Source of the DNA: an uncultured Lachnospiraceae bacterium
GTDB lineage: Bacteria; Bacillota_A; Clostridia; Lachnospirales; Lachnospiraceae
Length of the DNA: 5,722 nucleotides
NCBI GenBank assembly: GCA_947177885.1
Contig: CAMWWF010000207.1
Span: 1 to 5,722, forward strand
Reading direction: 5' to 3'
Shown piece by piece: positions 5,694 through 5,722 of the stretch. Within the stretch, counting starts at the first letter, position 1, and each line of letters begins with the position of its first letter. A program made the translations under genes and the position numbers. A model generated the notes under the pieces. The model did not search any database. It had not been told where the DNA came from and was given only the letters and a program-made list of their open reading frames with translations.

Positions 5694-5722
5694 TTGAATT
5701 AGGACGCTGTTTTCAGTACAAT
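5694..5722 (+). promoter_or_regulatory. Sigma-A promoter reading out of the right edge
   Basis: TTGAAT (5694-5699) and TACAAT (5717-5722) are separated by exactly 17 bp, and an A-rich stretch (5684-5690) lies just upstream. It follows the terminator at 5641-5675, as expected for the start of a new transcription unit. The gene it serves lies outside the window. Confidence 0.65.

Noticed and set aside
1..5722. Search for mobile elements, CRISPR arrays, tRNA or rRNA genes, or a defence or biosynthetic system
   Set aside because: None is visible. The window is filled by five core genes in conserved order, with short intergenic regions and no integrase, transposase or array-like repeats.

Overview
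The window reads as a chromosomal core region of an endospore-forming Firmicute. The gene order divIC - spoIIE - tilS - hpt - ftsH, all on the + strand, is the conserved cell-division/sporulation neighbourhood known from Bacillus and Clostridia. The moderate GC content, strong GGAGG-type ribosome binding sites and AT-rich intergenic regions with intrinsic terminators fit a clostridium of the Lachnospiraceae type. That family-level placement is inference; no rRNA gene is present to settle it.

Layout: (1) Bases 1-190 hold the 3' end of a DivIC/FtsB-type septum formation gene, closed by an intrinsic terminator whose hairpin contains the stop codon. (2) Bases 207-355 hold a promoter with perfect -35 and -10 hexamers at an abnormal 21-bp spacing and a perfect Spo0A-box match over the -35. 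This is the architecture of the Spo0A-activated sigma-A promoters of early sporulation genes. (3) A compact 412-residue SpoIIE phosphatase (356-1594) has the PP2C catalytic domain and part of the linker, but no membrane domain. (4) tilS (1626-3077) and hpt (3070-3594) follow closely, with an 8-bp overlap between them. (5) A GC-rich dyad cluster separates hpt from ftsH (3661-5469). (6) The 253-base tail carries a partial duplication of the ftsH 3' end, a strong terminator (5641-5675) and a near-consensus promoter running off the right edge.

How the genes relate: SpoIIE dephosphorylates SpoIIAA-P to release sigma-F. In B. subtilis FtsH degrades SpoIIE outside the forespore, and TilS and HprT have been reported to act together on ftsH transcription, so the linkage may be functional as well as ancestral. 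tilS and ftsH are housekeeping genes that would be reached by read-through from the sporulation-type promoter, or by an internal promoter I could not identify.

No novel defence, mobile or biosynthetic system is visible. The features most worth a second look are the SpoIIE without a membrane anchor and its Spo0A-type promoter.
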